Assembly (NCBI GenBank): GCA_016708465.1
Contig: JADJFT010000006.1
Span: 186,001-250,000, forward strand
DNA: 64,000 bases
Source of the DNA: Rhodanobacteraceae bacterium
GTDB taxonomy: Bacteria; Pseudomonadota; Gammaproteobacteria; Xanthomonadales; Ahniellaceae
Direction of reading: 5' to 3'
The position numbers and the translations under genes are program-made. A model generated the notes under the pieces. It did not search any database. It was given only the letters and a program-made list of their open reading frames with translations, and was not told the DNA's origin. Below are positions 9,633 through 20,014 of the stretch, one piece after another. Numbering within the stretch: position 1 is the first letter of the stretch; the number at the start of each line of letters is the position of its first letter.

Positions 9633-9869
9633 ATGGAACCGAATGAGTTCGTTACGGTCGATGCGCGCGGCTTGTTGTGTCCGCACCCGGTGTTGCAGGC
9701 GCGTGCAGTGCTGCGCGGGCTCGCGCCCGGGATGCATATCGTATTGCTTGCGACCGACCCGCTGGCCAGCGTCGACGTGCGCGCATTCTGTTTGCGCGCG
9801 GGCCATCGGTTCGTGTCGGAAGAACAGCTGGGTGATCATCTGCGCTTCACGCTTGCGCGCGCTGGCTGA
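9633..9869 (+). CDS. TusA/SirA family sulfurtransferase-like protein
   Basis: 78 residues with the TusA-type signature LLCPHPV: Cys16 of the CPxP motif is the sulfur-carrying residue in the family. These proteins relay persulfide sulfur for tRNA thiolation, molybdenum cofactor or sulfur oxidation. No partner gene adjoins it, so the pathway is open. I chose the ATG at 9633 because family members begin only a few residues before the first strand; an in-frame ATG at 9600 would add 11 residues. It ends one base before the convergent adk stop. Confidence 0.85.
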   Translation: MEPNEFVTVDARGLLCPHPVLQARAVLRGLAPGMHIVLLATDPLASVDVRAFCLRAGHRFVSEEQLGDHLRFTLARAG

Positions 9870-9870
9870 G

Positions 9871-10440
9871 TCAGGCTGCGGATTCAACCGCCGCCAGAAT
9901 GCGTGCGGTCACGCTGGCCAATTCGCCGACGCCGTCGATCTCGACCAGCTGACCGGTGCGCGAGTAATACGCCGCGACCGGTGCGGTTTGTTCGCTGTAT
10001 ACGGCGAGACGACCGCGCACGACTTCCGGATCGTCATCCTTGCGGCCTTGCTCGGCAAAGCGTTTGGCGCAGCGTTCGAGGATGGCGTCGTGCGGCACGT
10101 TCAATTTGATCACGATGTCGAGCGGCTGGCCGATGCGTGCGAGCAGGGCGCCGAGGGCGTCGGCCTGCACCAGATTGCGTGGGTAGCCATCGAGGATGAA
10201 ACCGGGCTTGGCATCGGCTTCGGCGAGGCGGTCTTCGAGCATGCCGAGTACGAGATCGTCGGACACCAATTGACCGGCTTCCATCACCGCTTTCGCTTTG
10301 CGCCCGAGTTCGGTGCAACGCGCGACATGGCCACGCAGCAGGTCGCCGGTGGAAATGTGCGGAATACCAAAGGTGCTCTTGAGGATTGCCGCCTGCGTGC
10401 CCTTGCCGGAGCCGGGCGCGCCAAAAAACACGATGCGCAT
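9871..10440 (-). CDS. adk: Adenylate kinase (short form)
   Basis: Interconverts ATP + AMP and 2 ADP. 189 residues, starting MRIVFFGAPGSGKGTQAA with the P-loop GAPGSGKGT at residues 7-15. The AMP-binding region ISTGDLLRG and the hinge FILDGYPRN are present. The LID is the short type: GRKDDDPEVVRGRL replaces the long Zn-binding lid of many bacteria, as in Xanthomonas-type enzymes. It starts a pyrophosphate-related stretch with the PPi phosphofructokinase, which is divergent about 200 bases away. Confidence 0.96.
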   Translation of the reverse strand: MRIVFFGAPGSGKGTQAAILKSTFGIPHISTGDLLRGHVARCTELGRKAKAVMEAGQLVSDDLVLGMLEDRLAEADAKPGFILDGYPRNLVQADALGALLARIGQPLDIVIKLNVPHDAILERCAKRFAEQGRKDDDPEVVRGRLAVYSEQTAPVAAYYSRTGQLVEIDGVGELASVTARILAAVESAA

Positions 10441-10644
10441 GAGAATTCCAGAGCAGTCGAATCGGCCAGGAAGCGAGGCTGGACGCGGTTCGGATGAAGA
10501 GGGATGACCGGCACCGTAGCGGCTGGCCCGGCTTGCGTCAATGAAGCCGGGCGGGCAGCGTTCACGCTGAAAAATCAAACGCTTGAATCGGATGGGCGGT
10601 CTGGTTGATAGTCGGGTGGGACAACGATTGACAAGGAACATTCC

Positions 10645-11913
10645 ATGGCTGCAGGGAACCTGCTGTACGCGCAGTCGGGCGGGCCGACCGCGGTGATCAA
10701 CGCCACCGCTGCCGGTGTCATCGACACGGCGCGCAAGCACAAAAAGGCAATTGGCAAGGTGTTTGCCGCACGCAACGGCATCATCGGCGCACTGCGCGAG
10801 CAGTTGTATGACCTCTCGGAATTCGATGCGAAGCTGTCCCGTCAGTTGCGCACCACGCCGGGCAGCGCCTTCGGATCGTGTCGCTTCAAGCTCAAGGGGA
10901 TCGAGCAAAGCCGTGCCCACTACGAACGTCTGATCGAGGTCTGTCGCGCCCACGATATCCGCTATTTCCTCTACAACGGCGGCAACGATTCTGCCGACAC
11001 CGCGAACAAGATTTCGCAGATCGCCGCGCAGCTTGGTTACGGCCTGCACGGCATCGGTGTACCGAAGACGGTCGATAACGACCTCGTCATCACCGACAAC
11101 TGTCCGGGCTTCGGTTCGGCCGCAAAGTACACGGCGATCTCGATGCTCGAAGCCAGCATCGACGTCGAGGCCATGTACGAATCCTCAACCAAGGTCTTCG
11201 TGCTCGAAGTGATGGGTCGGCACGCGGGTTGGCTCGCCGCCGCTGCCGGTCTGGCCGGGAAGAAGGCAAACGAACCGCCGCAGGTCATCCTGTTTCCGGA
11301 AGTGCCGCTCGAGGAAACCAAATTCCTCGCAGCGGTGAAACGCAGCGTCGATCGCAACGGCTATTGTTCGGTCGCAGTGTCGGAAGGCGTGCGCTACGCC
11401 GATGGCCGGCTGCTCGCCGAAACCGGTACGCGAGACGCCTTCGGCCACGCGCAACTCGGTGGCGCCGGCGAGTTGATCGCGAAGTTGGTGAAGGATCGCC
11501 TCGGTTACAAATACCACTTCGCCGTACCGGATTATTTGCAGCGCTCGGCGCGTCACATCGCGTCGAAGACCGACGACGAACAGGCTTATGCAGTCGGTCA
11601 GGCTGCGGTGGAATATGCCGCAGCCGGCATGAATGCGGTGATGCCGACGATCCGGCGGGTGTCGAACACGCCGTATCGCTGGCGGATCGAACCAGCGCCA
11701 CTGGCGAAGATCGCCAACCACGAAAAAATGATGCCGAAGAACTTCATTCGCAGCGATGGCTATGGCATCACCGCCGCCTGCCGGAATTACCTACAGCCGT
11801 TGATCGCAGGCGAAGCGTATCCGCCCTACACGAACGGCATTCCTGCCTACCTGCGCGTGCCGAAGAAGTTCGTGAAGCGCAAGCTGGCGGAGTATGTGAT
11901 TACCGACAAATAG
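10645..11913 (+). CDS. pfp: 6-phosphofructokinase, pyrophosphate-dependent type
   Basis: Phosphorylates fructose 6-phosphate reversibly with PPi in place of ATP. 422 residues. Visible are the N-terminal SGGPTAVINA loop, GGNDS at 112-116, the catalytic PKTVDND at 140-146 and MGRHAGWLA at 190-198. In this superfamily Asp in the second half of the GGD(D/G) loop goes with PPi use; here the loop is GGND, keeping Asp115 but with Asn before it. Length and overall sequence match the Xanthomonadales-type enzymes. The nearby H+-pyrophosphatase and soluble PPase fit a PPi-based economy. Confidence 0.9.
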   Translation: MAAGNLLYAQSGGPTAVINATAAGVIDTARKHKKAIGKVFAARNGIIGALREQLYDLSEFDAKLSRQLRTTPGSAFGSCRFKLKGIEQSRAHYERLIEVCRAHDIRYFLYNGGNDSADTANKISQIAAQLGYGLHGIGVPKTVDNDLVITDNCPGFGSAAKYTAISMLEASIDVEAMYESSTKVFVLEVMGRHAGWLAAAAGLAGKKANEPPQVILFPEVPLEETKFLAAVKRSVDRNGYCSVAVSEGVRYADGRLLAETGTRDAFGHAQLGGAGELIAKLVKDRLGYKYHFAVPDYLQRSARHIASKTDDEQAYAVGQAAVEYAAAGMNAVMPTIRRVSNTPYRWRIEPAPLAKIANHEKMMPKNFIRSDGYGITAACRNYLQPLIAGEAYPPYTNGIPAYLRVPKKFVKRKLAEYVITDK

Positions 11914-11970
11914 GCCTCGCTTGGTGCGGGCTCTGCCGTTGCTTCACGCGTCTGACCTTGATCGGCCGCA

Positions 11971-12915
11971 TCAGTCGCAATGCCGATCACAGCCGACGTT
12001 TTCGAGCTGGATGGTGGTGTGCGAGATGCCGAAGCGTTGCTGGATAGCGGCTTCGGCGTCGCGGAGCAGGGCGTCGCTGTCGCGCGAGCCGTCGTGTTCG
12101 ACGTGCGCGGTGAGTGCGTTCACGGTGGTCGACAGCGGCCAGACGTGCAGATCGTGCACGTGGCGCACGCCGGATACGCCGCGAAGTGCGGTTTCGATGG
12201 TGGCGATGTCGAGACCCTTTGGCACTGCGTCCATAGCCAGATCGAGTGAATCGCGCAGCAAACTGACGGCACTCAGTGCGATGGCGACCGAAACCAGCAG
12301 GCCGGCGAGCGGGTCGAGCCAGTACCAGGGTTTGAACATCAGCACGATGCCGACGATCAGTACGCCGAGCGACACCGCCGCGTCGGCGACCAAATGCAGG
12401 AAGGCGGCACGCAGATTGCTGTCGTGCTGGCTACCGCCCCAGAACACTGCGGCGGAACCGGCGTTCACGAGCAGTCCGACGCCGGCCGCGATCATCACCC
12501 AAAATCCGGGGACGGCCACCGGTTCGCCGAATCGACGCAAGCTTTCAACAGCGAGTGCGCCGCTCGCGACCAACAGCAGGGCGGCATTAATGTTTGCCGC
12601 CATGATCGTCGAGCGCGCGTAGCCGTAGGTATGACGAGCGTCCGGCTTGCGCCTGGCGAGGCGCATCGCCCACAGCGCCAGAATCAGCCCGAGGACATCG
12701 CCGGCGTTGTGCCCGGCATCGCCCAGCAGCGCCATCGAGCCAATCCAGAAGCCGACCAACGCCTGCACCACGACCAATGCGATATTGAGCGCGACGCCGA
12801 TGTAATAGCGTCGGCTGTTGCCTTCATGCGCAATGGCGTGTCGATCATGCGGGTCGTCATGGCCGTGCCCGTGCCCGTGGGGAAGACCGTGTGGATCGTG
12901 GGAATGACTGTGCAT
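11971..12915 (-). CDS. Cation diffusion facilitator (CDF) family metal exporter
   Basis: 314 residues, six membrane helices, ZitB/CzcD-like. A His-rich N-terminus (residues 2-28, HSHSHDPHGLPHGHGHGH) is likely to collect metal. The transport-site pairs are visible as LLGDAGHNAGDV in helix 2 and FLHLVADAAVS in helix 5, matching the H/D-x3-D arrangement of zinc exporters. The C-terminal cytoplasmic domain carries VRHVHDLHVWPLS. Zn2+ is the most probable substrate. It is transcribed away from the phosphofructokinase gene and ends 57 bases from it; the acyltransferase lies upstream on the same strand. Confidence 0.93.
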   Translation of the reverse strand: MHSHSHDPHGLPHGHGHGHDDPHDRHAIAHEGNSRRYYIGVALNIALVVVQALVGFWIGSMALLGDAGHNAGDVLGLILALWAMRLARRKPDARHTYGYARSTIMAANINAALLLVASGALAVESLRRFGEPVAVPGFWVMIAAGVGLLVNAGSAAVFWGGSQHDSNLRAAFLHLVADAAVSLGVLIVGIVLMFKPWYWLDPLAGLLVSVAIALSAVSLLRDSLDLAMDAVPKGLDIATIETALRGVSGVRHVHDLHVWPLSTTVNALTAHVEHDGSRDSDALLRDAEAAIQQRFGISHTTIQLENVGCDRHCD

Positions 12916-12918
12916 ACG

Positions 12919-14054
12919 TCATTGTCCTGCGACTTGGGCGGCATTGTCACTGCGGGCGCGCTGACTCAGGAACGGTCGCTCGAACAGGGGTAGGCGGTCC
13001 ACGTTGTAGCGGCGGTAAGCACCAGCGCGATGAAGCCGCGCGCCGGCAGTGGCCAATCGGAAACGATCGGCGCGTATTTGAATACCCAAACAAATATCGG
13101 GAAATGCCACAAATACAGTGAATAGCTCATGGCGCCGGACAGCAGCGCAACTTTCCCTTCGAAGCATCGCGCCAGCGGCCGCCAGCCTGCCGCCATTGCC
13201 AGAATGATCATCGCTAGCGGTACTGCTGCTGCGGTGTAGTTGAAATACATCCAGGGTCGGATCGCGTCTTCGAACCAGCGCGGCACGAACCAACCGACGT
13301 GGACGAACACGATCGCGAACAGTGCCAGTCCACACCATCCGACTCGGCGCGCCTGTTCGGCGCTCACACCGCGCTCGAAAATCCATGCTGCGAGCACGCC
13401 GATGGCGAACTGGTCGAAGCGTGACCGTAGGTGGCGGAAATCCAGTGGTTGCCACCAGAACGAGGTGTCGCCGGCGAAGAAGTGCTGGACCAAGTTCCAG
13501 CGCGTCCACAGCACGAACGTCAGCACTAAGCCTAGCCACAGCCAGATCGGAAGCCGCTTCAAGGCCAGTACCAGCGGCGGCAGCAAGAAATACGCCCACC
13601 ATTCGACCGGCAACGTCCACCACACTGGATTCAGCATCATCGTCTGATCCGGAAGCGTGTACCAGAACAGGAAGCCGAGATAGCCGAAGTATTCGAGCGT
13701 GCTCATCGGAGACTGGCCGGTGCCGACTCCGATGAACACTGCGAGCAAGGTGACGTTGGCCCAGTATGCGGGTACAACGCGCTTGGCGCGGCGCAGCAGG
13801 TACTGTCCGAACGACGGCATTCGTCCCAGCCCCTGTGCAGCGCGAATGTAAGGGCGCACGACCAAGAAGCCGGACAGTACAAAGAACATGTCCAGTCCGA
13901 AATACGCGTTCTTGATGACCGGCAACAGGTCCAGACCGCCCACAGCAATGCTTGGGAAGCCAATGAATTCCCAGAAATGGTGCGTCAAAACCCAGAGCGT
14001 GGCGAGTCCACGCAGTCCGGTGAGGGCAGGGATATCGTCCGGGGTTCGTTTCAT
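12919..14054 (-). CDS. Acyltransferase 3 family membrane protein (frameshifted near C-terminus)
   Basis: OafA/NodX-type integral membrane O-acyltransferase, about 378 residues as reconstructed. The N-terminus IPALTGLRGLATLWVLTHHF has the conserved R and H of the family. About ten hydrophobic segments follow. The family-typical YSLYLWHFPIF sits near residue 315. As written, a GGGG run at 12987-12990 appears one base short: the frame ends in an atypical tail, while the next frame gives LFERPFLSQRARSDNAAQ, which is the normal end (the xxERPF motif). Start at ATG 14054 preferred over an upstream one. Substrate unknown; surface glycan acetylation is typical. Confidence 0.85.
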
Positions 14055-14163
14055 GGCGGTATCGGGACAAGCCGTGCAGCCTAGCAACCGAATCCGTTTA
14101 CGGCCAAGTTCAGTTTGCCGCCGTTCATCCCACCCCGTAGAATCAGCGGGCTTTGCTATCGCT

Positions 14164-14181
14164 TCCGGCAGTTCCGCCGGA
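14164..14181 (+). promoter_or_regulatory. 5' UTR hairpin before hppA
   Basis: A perfect six-base-pair stem, TCCGGC (14164-14169) and GCCGGA (14176-14181), with a six-base loop, lies 25 bases upstream of the hppA start and just before its GTGGGAGA ribosome-binding site. There is no U-tract, so it is not an intrinsic terminator. A role in mRNA stability or translation is possible but unproven. Confidence 0.3.
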
Positions 14182-14206
14182 GTTCCTCTGCTTGTGGGAG
14201 ACAGAA

Positions 14207-16248
<2,042 letters not shown>

Positions 16249-16277
16249 CCGCATCGATCAACGCTAGACCAACAAGA

Positions 16278-16299
16278 ACCCCGCTTCGGCGGGGTTTTT
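16278..16299 (+). terminator. Rho-independent terminator after hppA
   Basis: A seven-base-pair stem ACCCCGC (16278-16284) / GCGGGGT (16289-16295) with a TTCG tetraloop is followed directly by a T-run (TTTT). This is a strong intrinsic terminator about 30 bases past the hppA stop. It separates hppA from ppa, so the two pyrophosphatase genes are likely separate transcription units. Confidence 0.92.
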
Positions 16300-16368
16300 G
16301 TTGGACGCTAGAGTCGGCATTCAGTGCCGTATCGTTAGGATTGCTCCCCTTTGTTGCCGGAGAACATC

Positions 16369-16917
16369 ATGGGTCTGGATCTTGTCGAAAGCGGTCGTGC
16401 GGTGCCAGACGACATCAACGTGATCATCGAGATTCCGATGAATTCGGAACCGGTGAAATACGAGGTCGACAAGGCCAGCGGCGCGATCTTCGTCGATCGC
16501 GTGCTGATGACGCCAATGCGCTATCCCTGCAATTACGGCTACATCCCGCATACCTTGTCGGGCGATGGCGATCCTGCCGACGTGTTGGTGATTATGCCGT
16601 TGCCGTTGCTGCCGGGTTCGGTGATTCGCTGTCGTCCGATCGGCATGCTGAAGATGACCGACGAGGCCGGCGTTGATACCAAGATCATCGCGGTGCCGGT
16701 GGACAAGGTATTCCCCGCGTACTCGAAGATCGGCACGGTGCAGGATTTGCCCGAACACACGCTCGACCGTATCCAGCACTTCTTCGAGCACTGCAAGGAT
16801 CTCGAAAAGGGCAAGTGGGTGAAGGTCGAAGGCTGGGAAGGGCCGGAAGCGGCACGCGCCGAAATCATGGCTTCGATCGAGAGCTATCTGGCCGCCCCGA
16901 ACAAACCGAACTTCTGA
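16369..16917 (+). CDS. ppa: Inorganic pyrophosphatase, soluble, family I
   Basis: Hydrolyses cytosolic PPi to 2 Pi, pulling biosynthetic reactions forward. 182 residues from the ATG at 16369, which has a CCGGAG ribosome-binding site seven bases upstream. The signature DGDPADVLV (metal-binding Asp triad D-x-D-P-x-D) is present, together with MRYPCNYGYIPHTL and the C-terminal KWVKVEGWEG. Lying directly after hppA, it would compete with HppA and the PPi phosphofructokinase for the same PPi. Confidence 0.97.
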   Translation: MGLDLVESGRAVPDDINVIIEIPMNSEPVKYEVDKASGAIFVDRVLMTPMRYPCNYGYIPHTLSGDGDPADVLVIMPLPLLPGSVIRCRPIGMLKMTDEAGVDTKIIAVPVDKVFPAYSKIGTVQDLPEHTLDRIQHFFEHCKDLEKGKWVKVEGWEGPEAARAEIMASIESYLAAPNKPNF

Positions 16918-16960
16918 CCATCGCTTGCGAAGCGCGCGGCGATGGCCCCATCATCGCCAG

Positions 16961-17734
16961 ATGGCCCAAGCATTCCTCAGTGGTGGCAGTCCGCCCGCGA
17001 TCGGTGTCAATCACCGCCGTCGTGCCGTATACACGGCATTGACCGATGTATTGAACAATGCCAATCGTGTCAACGACATCTTCAGTTTTTGCGAAGCCTT
17101 CTGTGCGGTCGAGCCAAAGTTTCTGGTCAACCGTTTTCTGCTGCACACCGCGCAGCGCAAGCTGATCGACGAGCACGAACGGCATCGCATCGCCAAGGCG
17201 ATGTATTTCGCGATGGCCAAGAGCTACGACGCGCTGTCGCGGTATCCGGCGCACTTGGTCGGGATGGAAGAACCGATTGAGGAGTCGCAACCGATTCCGG
17301 CTGAAATCAGTGCATTTGCGGATTTCGGCCTGCATTCGATTCCGGATTCGGCCTTGGTCGCGCATCGTGATGCGGTGCCGGCCGCGCACAAGGTCTTCCA
17401 GACCGTCATGGCGCACCTCGCCACTGACCTGTTCCGCAATTTCGGCCATCGCATCGCGCGAATCACCCTCGCGCTCAGTGAGGCGCGCACCCAGGTGGAT
17501 GCGGGCGATGATGTGCTGTCGATGCTGATCGACTGGCTTGACGGCGATCTGCATGAAGATGCGATTCCTGACCACCTCGCGCTGGCGGAAATGCGCACTG
17601 CGCTGCGGGTGTTCTACCTCGCGTCGACCAACCTCGTCGGTCGCACCGCTGCCGCCAGCACCCTCGCGCAGGCGCTCCGCCTCGCTGGCAGCCTGCGCGA
17701 ATCCCAGGTGTTTGCCCCGCGCTTGCTGGTGTAG
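16961..17734 (+). CDS. Conserved hypothetical protein
   Basis: 257 residues, no signal peptide or membrane segment. It is rich in Ala, Leu and His, and appears all-helical. I do not recognise a domain. The start ATG at 16961 gives MAQAFLSGGSPPAIG; upstream in-frame codons are possible. It follows ppa by 43 bases on the same strand and may share its transcript. Its end is 24 bases from the convergent DUF2333 gene. No functional inference is offered. Confidence 0.7.
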   Translation: MAQAFLSGGSPPAIGVNHRRRAVYTALTDVLNNANRVNDIFSFCEAFCAVEPKFLVNRFLLHTAQRKLIDEHERHRIAKAMYFAMAKSYDALSRYPAHLVGMEEPIEESQPIPAEISAFADFGLHSIPDSALVAHRDAVPAAHKVFQTVMAHLATDLFRNFGHRIARITLALSEARTQVDAGDDVLSMLIDWLDGDLHEDAIPDHLALAEMRTALRVFYLASTNLVGRTAAASTLAQALRLAGSLRESQVFAPRLLV

Positions 17735-17758
17735 AAACGACCCAGCGGTCGCGATTCT

Positions 17759-18799
17759 TCAGCCGCGTTCCAGCAATTTGCGCAGTTCGATCAGCGACGC
17801 GTCGGCGCGAGCGATGTAGTTGGCCATCACCAGCGAGTGGTTGGCAAAGAAGCCATAGGGCGAACCGTTGAGAATGATCGGGCTACCGAGCGGTTCCTGA
17901 GTGGCTTCGAGCTCAGCGATGATCTGGCGCAGCGTCACCGTTGCATTCTTGTCCTTCAATACCTCGGCGAAATCGAATTCGATCGCCTTGAGGAAATGCA
18001 CCAACGCGAAGCAGCTGCCGCGCGCTTCGTAAAACATGTCGTCAATTTCGCGCCAGGGCGTGCGGACTTCGCGCGGGGTGCTGGATGGTTTCGATTGGCG
18101 CGCACTCGGATCATTGGCCAGGTCGGTGTCTTGGCGGATGGCGCCGGCTGCGGCTGAGAGTCGCTGCGACAGGCTGCCAAGGCGAGATTCGACCATCGAC
18201 AGATACGTCGCCAGATTGTCGGCGCGGGCGTAGAACTGTGCATCATTCATGTCGCCATCACTGAGGCGCACACGGTAGGCATCGACATGCGCGATCGCGG
18301 CGCGATATTGGCTTTCGGTCGACGGCAACAACCAGCGGTCATTGCTGGTCGAGAACAGCGGTTGCGCTTCGGCCAAATCCTTGTCTTCGATCGATTGCGT
18401 CAGCGAGCGCGAAAAGTCGCGCCGCAGTGCCTGCGCCAAGTCACGGGCCTGCTCGATCACGCCGAATTCCCAGTTCGGCATATCGTCGAGGAAAATGCTC
18501 GGTGGCAGCACGTCGTTGGAAACATAACCGCCGTTTTTGTCGAGCAAGAGTTCGCCGATTCGCGCCAGCGTGGCTGTCGTGATGGTGCCCACCACCACCG
18601 CGTCACCACTGGCGCGCGTCGTCGCATTCACCAACGGGTCAAACGGCTGTGGTGGCGTGCTCCAACGCCACATCAGGACCGCGAATAGAACCGCGACGAG
18701 CAGTAGCATCAGCAACAGCAGCCGCCAAAACAGGCGTCGACGCGGTGCGGCAACAGGAAGGTCGCGCGTGCTAGGGGTGATCGGTGGTAAAGGTTCCAT
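17759..18799 (-). CDS. DUF2333 family membrane-anchored protein
   Basis: 346 residues with a single N-terminal transmembrane helix (about residues 23-44, LFWRLLLLMLLLVAVLFAVL) after a proline-rich cytoplasmic start. The rest is probably periplasmic and matches the DUF2333 family, including GGYVSNDVLPPSIFLDDMPN and the closing region with GSPIILNGSPYGFFANHSL. Function is unknown. It is divergent from gap with about 130 bases between them. Confidence 0.85.
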   Translation of the reverse strand: MEPLPPITPSTRDLPVAAPRRRLFWRLLLLMLLLVAVLFAVLMWRWSTPPQPFDPLVNATTRASGDAVVVGTITTATLARIGELLLDKNGGYVSNDVLPPSIFLDDMPNWEFGVIEQARDLAQALRRDFSRSLTQSIEDKDLAEAQPLFSTSNDRWLLPSTESQYRAAIAHVDAYRVRLSDGDMNDAQFYARADNLATYLSMVESRLGSLSQRLSAAAGAIRQDTDLANDPSARQSKPSSTPREVRTPWREIDDMFYEARGSCFALVHFLKAIEFDFAEVLKDKNATVTLRQIIAELEATQEPLGSPIILNGSPYGFFANHSLVMANYIARADASLIELRKLLERG

Positions 18800-18929
18800 G
18801 ACGCGATTCCACTGCTGGGATAGCCTAGTCTAGCTAGCCAGCGCCCCAAATTTGACTGGCTTCGGGGTACCGGCCAGCGGGCCCAGACGGTAGAATTCTC
18901 GTCCCCTTGTTTTGTTTCCGGAGAGCGTC

Positions 18930-19943
18930 ATGGCGATCAAGGTCGCGATCAATGGCTACGGCCGCATCGGTCGCAACATCCTGCGTGCACTGTACGAATC
19001 GGGTCGCAACGACGAAATCCGGATCGTCGCCATCAACGATCTCGGCGACGCCGAAACCAATGCGCACCTGACCCGTTACGACACCGCGCACGGCAAGTTC
19101 AACGCGCAGGTGAGCGTCGAGGGCGACCAGATGATCGTCAACGGCGATCGCATTCGGGTTTGTGCAGAACGCGACCCGGGCAAGCTGCCATGGGCCGAGT
19201 TGGGCGTTGATGTCGTATTCGAATGCACTGGTTTGTTCACCTCCAAAGCCAAAGCCGGTGCACACCTGACCGCCGGCGCAAAAAAAGTGATCATCTCGGC
19301 GCCGGGTGAGAAGGATGTCGACAACACCATCGTGTTTGGGGTCAACGACAACACCCTGAAAGCGTCCGACACCGTGATCTCGAATGCGTCCTGCACCACC
19401 AACTGTTTGGCGCCACTGGCCAAGGTGCTGCACGAGAACATCGGCATCGTGCATGGCCTGATGACGACGATTCATGCCTACACCAACGACCAGGTGCTGA
19501 CCGACGTCTTCCACAAGGACTTGCGTCGTGCCCGCAGCGCGACCATGTCGCAGATCCCGACCAAGACCGGTGCTGCGGCCGCAGTCGGTTTGGTGCTGCC
19601 GGAATTGAACGGCAAGCTCACCGGTTTCTCGATGCGCGTGCCGACCATTAATGTCTCGGTCGTCGATCTCAGTTTCGTCGCCGCGCGCGCCACCACAAAG
19701 GAAGAAGTCGATGCCGTTGTGAAGGCGGCGTCCGAGGGCGCGCTCAAGGGGATTCTCGGATTCAATACTCAGCCGCTTGTCTCGATCGACTTCAACCATG
19801 ACCCGCGCAGTTCGATCTATGACAGTACGCTGACCCAAGTCATGGGTGGCACACTGGTCAAGGTCTGTTCTTGGTACGACAACGAATGGGGTTTCAGCAA
19901 CCGCATGCTCGACACGACGCTGGCGCTGATGGCCGCAAAATAA
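18930..19943 (+). CDS. gap: Glyceraldehyde-3-phosphate dehydrogenase, type I
   Basis: NAD-dependent oxidation and phosphorylation of glyceraldehyde 3-phosphate in glycolysis. 337 residues. It begins MAIKVAINGYGRIGRN, the Rossmann dinucleotide loop, after a GGAGAG ribosome-binding site. The active-site motif SNASCTTNCLAP has Cys155 as nucleophile, and WYDNEWGFSNRM closes the catalytic domain. pgk and pyk are elsewhere in the window rather than in an operon with gap. A perfect 16-base-pair hairpin terminator follows the gene. Confidence 0.98.
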   Translation: MAIKVAINGYGRIGRNILRALYESGRNDEIRIVAINDLGDAETNAHLTRYDTAHGKFNAQVSVEGDQMIVNGDRIRVCAERDPGKLPWAELGVDVVFECTGLFTSKAKAGAHLTAGAKKVIISAPGEKDVDNTIVFGVNDNTLKASDTVISNASCTTNCLAPLAKVLHENIGIVHGLMTTIHAYTNDQVLTDVFHKDLRRARSATMSQIPTKTGAAAAVGLVLPELNGKLTGFSMRVPTINVSVVDLSFVAARATTKEEVDAVVKAASEGALKGILGFNTQPLVSIDFNHDPRSSIYDSTLTQVMGGTLVKVCSWYDNEWGFSNRMLDTTLALMAAK

Positions 19944-19965
19944 GCGGCTTCGTAATCGCCTCAAC

Positions 19966-20001
19966 AACAAAGGCCGCTGCAGTGATGCAGCGGCCTTTGT
20001 T
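19966..20001. terminator. Bidirectional terminator between gap and the M1 aminopeptidase gene
   Basis: A perfect 16-base-pair inverted repeat: AACAAAGGCCGCTGCA (19966-19981) and its complement (19986-20001) around a GTGA loop. On the plus strand the arm ends in TTTGTT and on the minus strand also in TTTGTT, so it can serve both convergent genes. Confidence 0.85.
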
Positions 20002-20014
20002 CATTGCAGGTTGC

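Noticed and set aside
12840..12915. Short GTG/CGTG-type repeats around 12.86 kb as a tandem repeat element
   Set aside because: They encode the His-rich N-terminus of the CDF transporter.
18834..19970. A 378-codon minus-strand open frame opposite gap
   Set aside because: gap is complete with all motifs on the plus strand; the reverse frame has no domain.
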